A program made the position numbers and the translations under genes. The notes beneath the pieces were generated by a model. That model saw nothing but the letters and a program-made list of their open reading frames with translations, was not told where the DNA came from and did not search any database. 6,914 nucleotides of DNA from Bacillota bacterium. Lineage in GTDB: Bacteria > Bacillota_A > Clostridia > DSM-8532. Within the stretch, counting starts at the first letter, position 1. Each line of letters begins with the position of its first letter. The stretch lies in assembly GCA_023424865.1 (NCBI GenBank), contig JAFADM010000145.1:1-6914 (forward strand), read 5' to 3'. Of the stretch, positions 6,226 through 6,914 are shown in pieces.

Positions 6226-6914
6226 TTAATGACCCTTGTTCTGAGGCAGCATGACAATTTTCAGATCGGTAATCTCTTTTTCCGTGGGTTTATAACTCTC
6301 GTTTATCAAAGTGAGAAGCTCTTCCTTATAAGGAAGCCAATAAGAGATTCCGTCTACCATAGCTGCAACACCCGGCACCATATCCGTCTGAATGTCCTCA
6401 ACCTTCACATCCTTGGCGGCATTGGCAAGCCAGAGCATCTCCGGGAGAGTCAGATCGGTTTCAACATTCTCCATAAGAAGTTTGACAATGGAGGGAAGCT
6501 TAAGTAAATTGGAGGGCTGCATGGCCTGTTCTGCAAGCGCCTTCACAAGCTGCTGCTGGACCTCGATACGCCCGATGTCGCCATTGGTATAGCCATGACG
6601 GTACCGCGCCAGGCCCAGAGCCTGGCTTCCGTCCAGGTGCTGAAACCCCTTTTTAAGGTGTATGGCCAAATCCTGCATGGGATCTTCATAGTTCATGTTG
6701 CGCGGCACATCAAAATCAACGCCGCCAATGGCATCAATCAGCTTTTCAACGCCTTCCAGCCGAATCATAATGTAACGGTTTACATTGAAGCCCACAAGAC
6801 CCGCCACATCCTTTTCAAACTGCTCAATGCCGCCTACCATATAGGAGGCATTTACTTTTTTTGCGTTGCGGCTGGTATCCAGCATGGTATCCCGGGGGAT
6901 ATTCAGTATTTTTA
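6226..6914 (-). CDS. LytR-CpsA-Psr (LCP) family cell-wall glycopolymer ligase, 3' part
   Basis: The reading frame is open from the right edge to a TAA at 6228-6226, so the N-terminal membrane anchor and first part of the domain lie outside the window. About 228 residues are visible. They start with KILNIPRDTM, holding the conserved Arg-Asp of the family. Then come KVNASYMVGG, RLEGVEKLIDAIGGVDFDVP, NYEDPMQDLAIHLKKG with HLDGSQALGLARYRHG, and GDIGRIEVQQQ. These are the ordered LCP motifs, with arginines that bind the pyrophosphate of polyprenyl-linked substrates. Such enzymes act outside the membrane and move teichoic-acid-like or other glycopolymers onto peptidoglycan. The last motif has Val where many relatives have Arg before QQ. 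An ATG at 6885-6883 lies inside the conserved domain and is not the true start. Confidence 0.92.
   Translation of the reverse strand, partial: KILNIPRDTMLDTSRNAKKVNASYMVGGIEQFEKDVAGLVGFNVNRYIMIRLEGVEKLIDAIGGVDFDVPRNMNYEDPMQDLAIHLKKGFQHLDGSQALGLARYRHGYTNGDIGRIEVQQQLVKALAEQAMQPSNLLKLPSIVKLLMENVETDLTLPEMLWLANAAKDVKVEDIQTDMVPGVAAMVDGISYWLPYKEELLTLINESYKPTEKEITDLKIVMLPQNKGH

Noticed and set aside
6321..6336. A perfect 16-bp palindrome CTTCCTTATAAGGAAG.
   Set aside because: It is inside the LCP coding region, encodes part of WLPYKEELL, and has no T-run, so neither terminator nor operator is supported.
1..6914. CRISPR array, tRNA, rRNA or complete mobile element.
   Set aside because: No regularly spaced direct repeats, cloverleaf-like sequences, rRNA motifs or transposase/integrase genes were found on either strand.

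Overview
The window reads as chromosome of an endospore-forming Firmicute, most likely of class Clostridia. The main reason is a complete GerA-type germinant-receptor operon. The strong Shine-Dalgarno sites, moderate GC, and the style of the neighbouring ABC-transporter and LCP proteins agree with this. No species can be named from the sequence alone.

Left (1-1165): a divergent pair. The 5' end of an ABC exporter gene runs leftward out of the window, and a TetR-family repressor gene runs rightward. Between them is a convincing control region. The exporter promoter (TTGACA, 17 bp, TAACAT on the minus strand) holds a 16-bp near-palindrome in its spacer that touches the -35 box, the expected place for the TetR operator. 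The repressor gene has its own promoter-like sequence and ends at a strong intrinsic terminator.

Middle (1166-6225): after about 220 bp of non-coding DNA with two adjacent hairpins and a sigma-G-like promoter, four tightly overlapping genes follow on the plus strand. They encode the GerA-type A subunit (727 aa), B subunit (spore permease, about 370 aa), C subunit (lipoprotein, 468 aa) and a 55-aa protein with two membrane segments. The last is too short for ordinary gene calling and resembles in type the small 'D' proteins linked to Bacillus germinant receptors. A, B, C and D should form one translationally coupled operon, made in the forespore and placed in the spore inner membrane to sense small-molecule germinants. 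Both A and C carry long, charged, Ser/Gly/Asp/Glu/Lys/Asn-rich segments predicted to be disordered: about 200 residues at the N terminus of A and about 65 in the middle of C. These make both proteins much longer than the classical B. subtilis subunits.

Right (6226-6914): the 3' part of a LytR-CpsA-Psr (LCP) cell-wall ligase gene on the minus strand. Its stop codon abuts the stop codon of the 55-aa gene with no base between, so the two convergent transcripts must overlap.

The most notable points are the unannotated-size D gene, the paired disordered insertions in A and C, the exporter operator/promoter, and the unexplained tandem hairpins at 1174-1230. I see no CRISPR array, tRNA, rRNA, intact mobile element or clearly new defence system.
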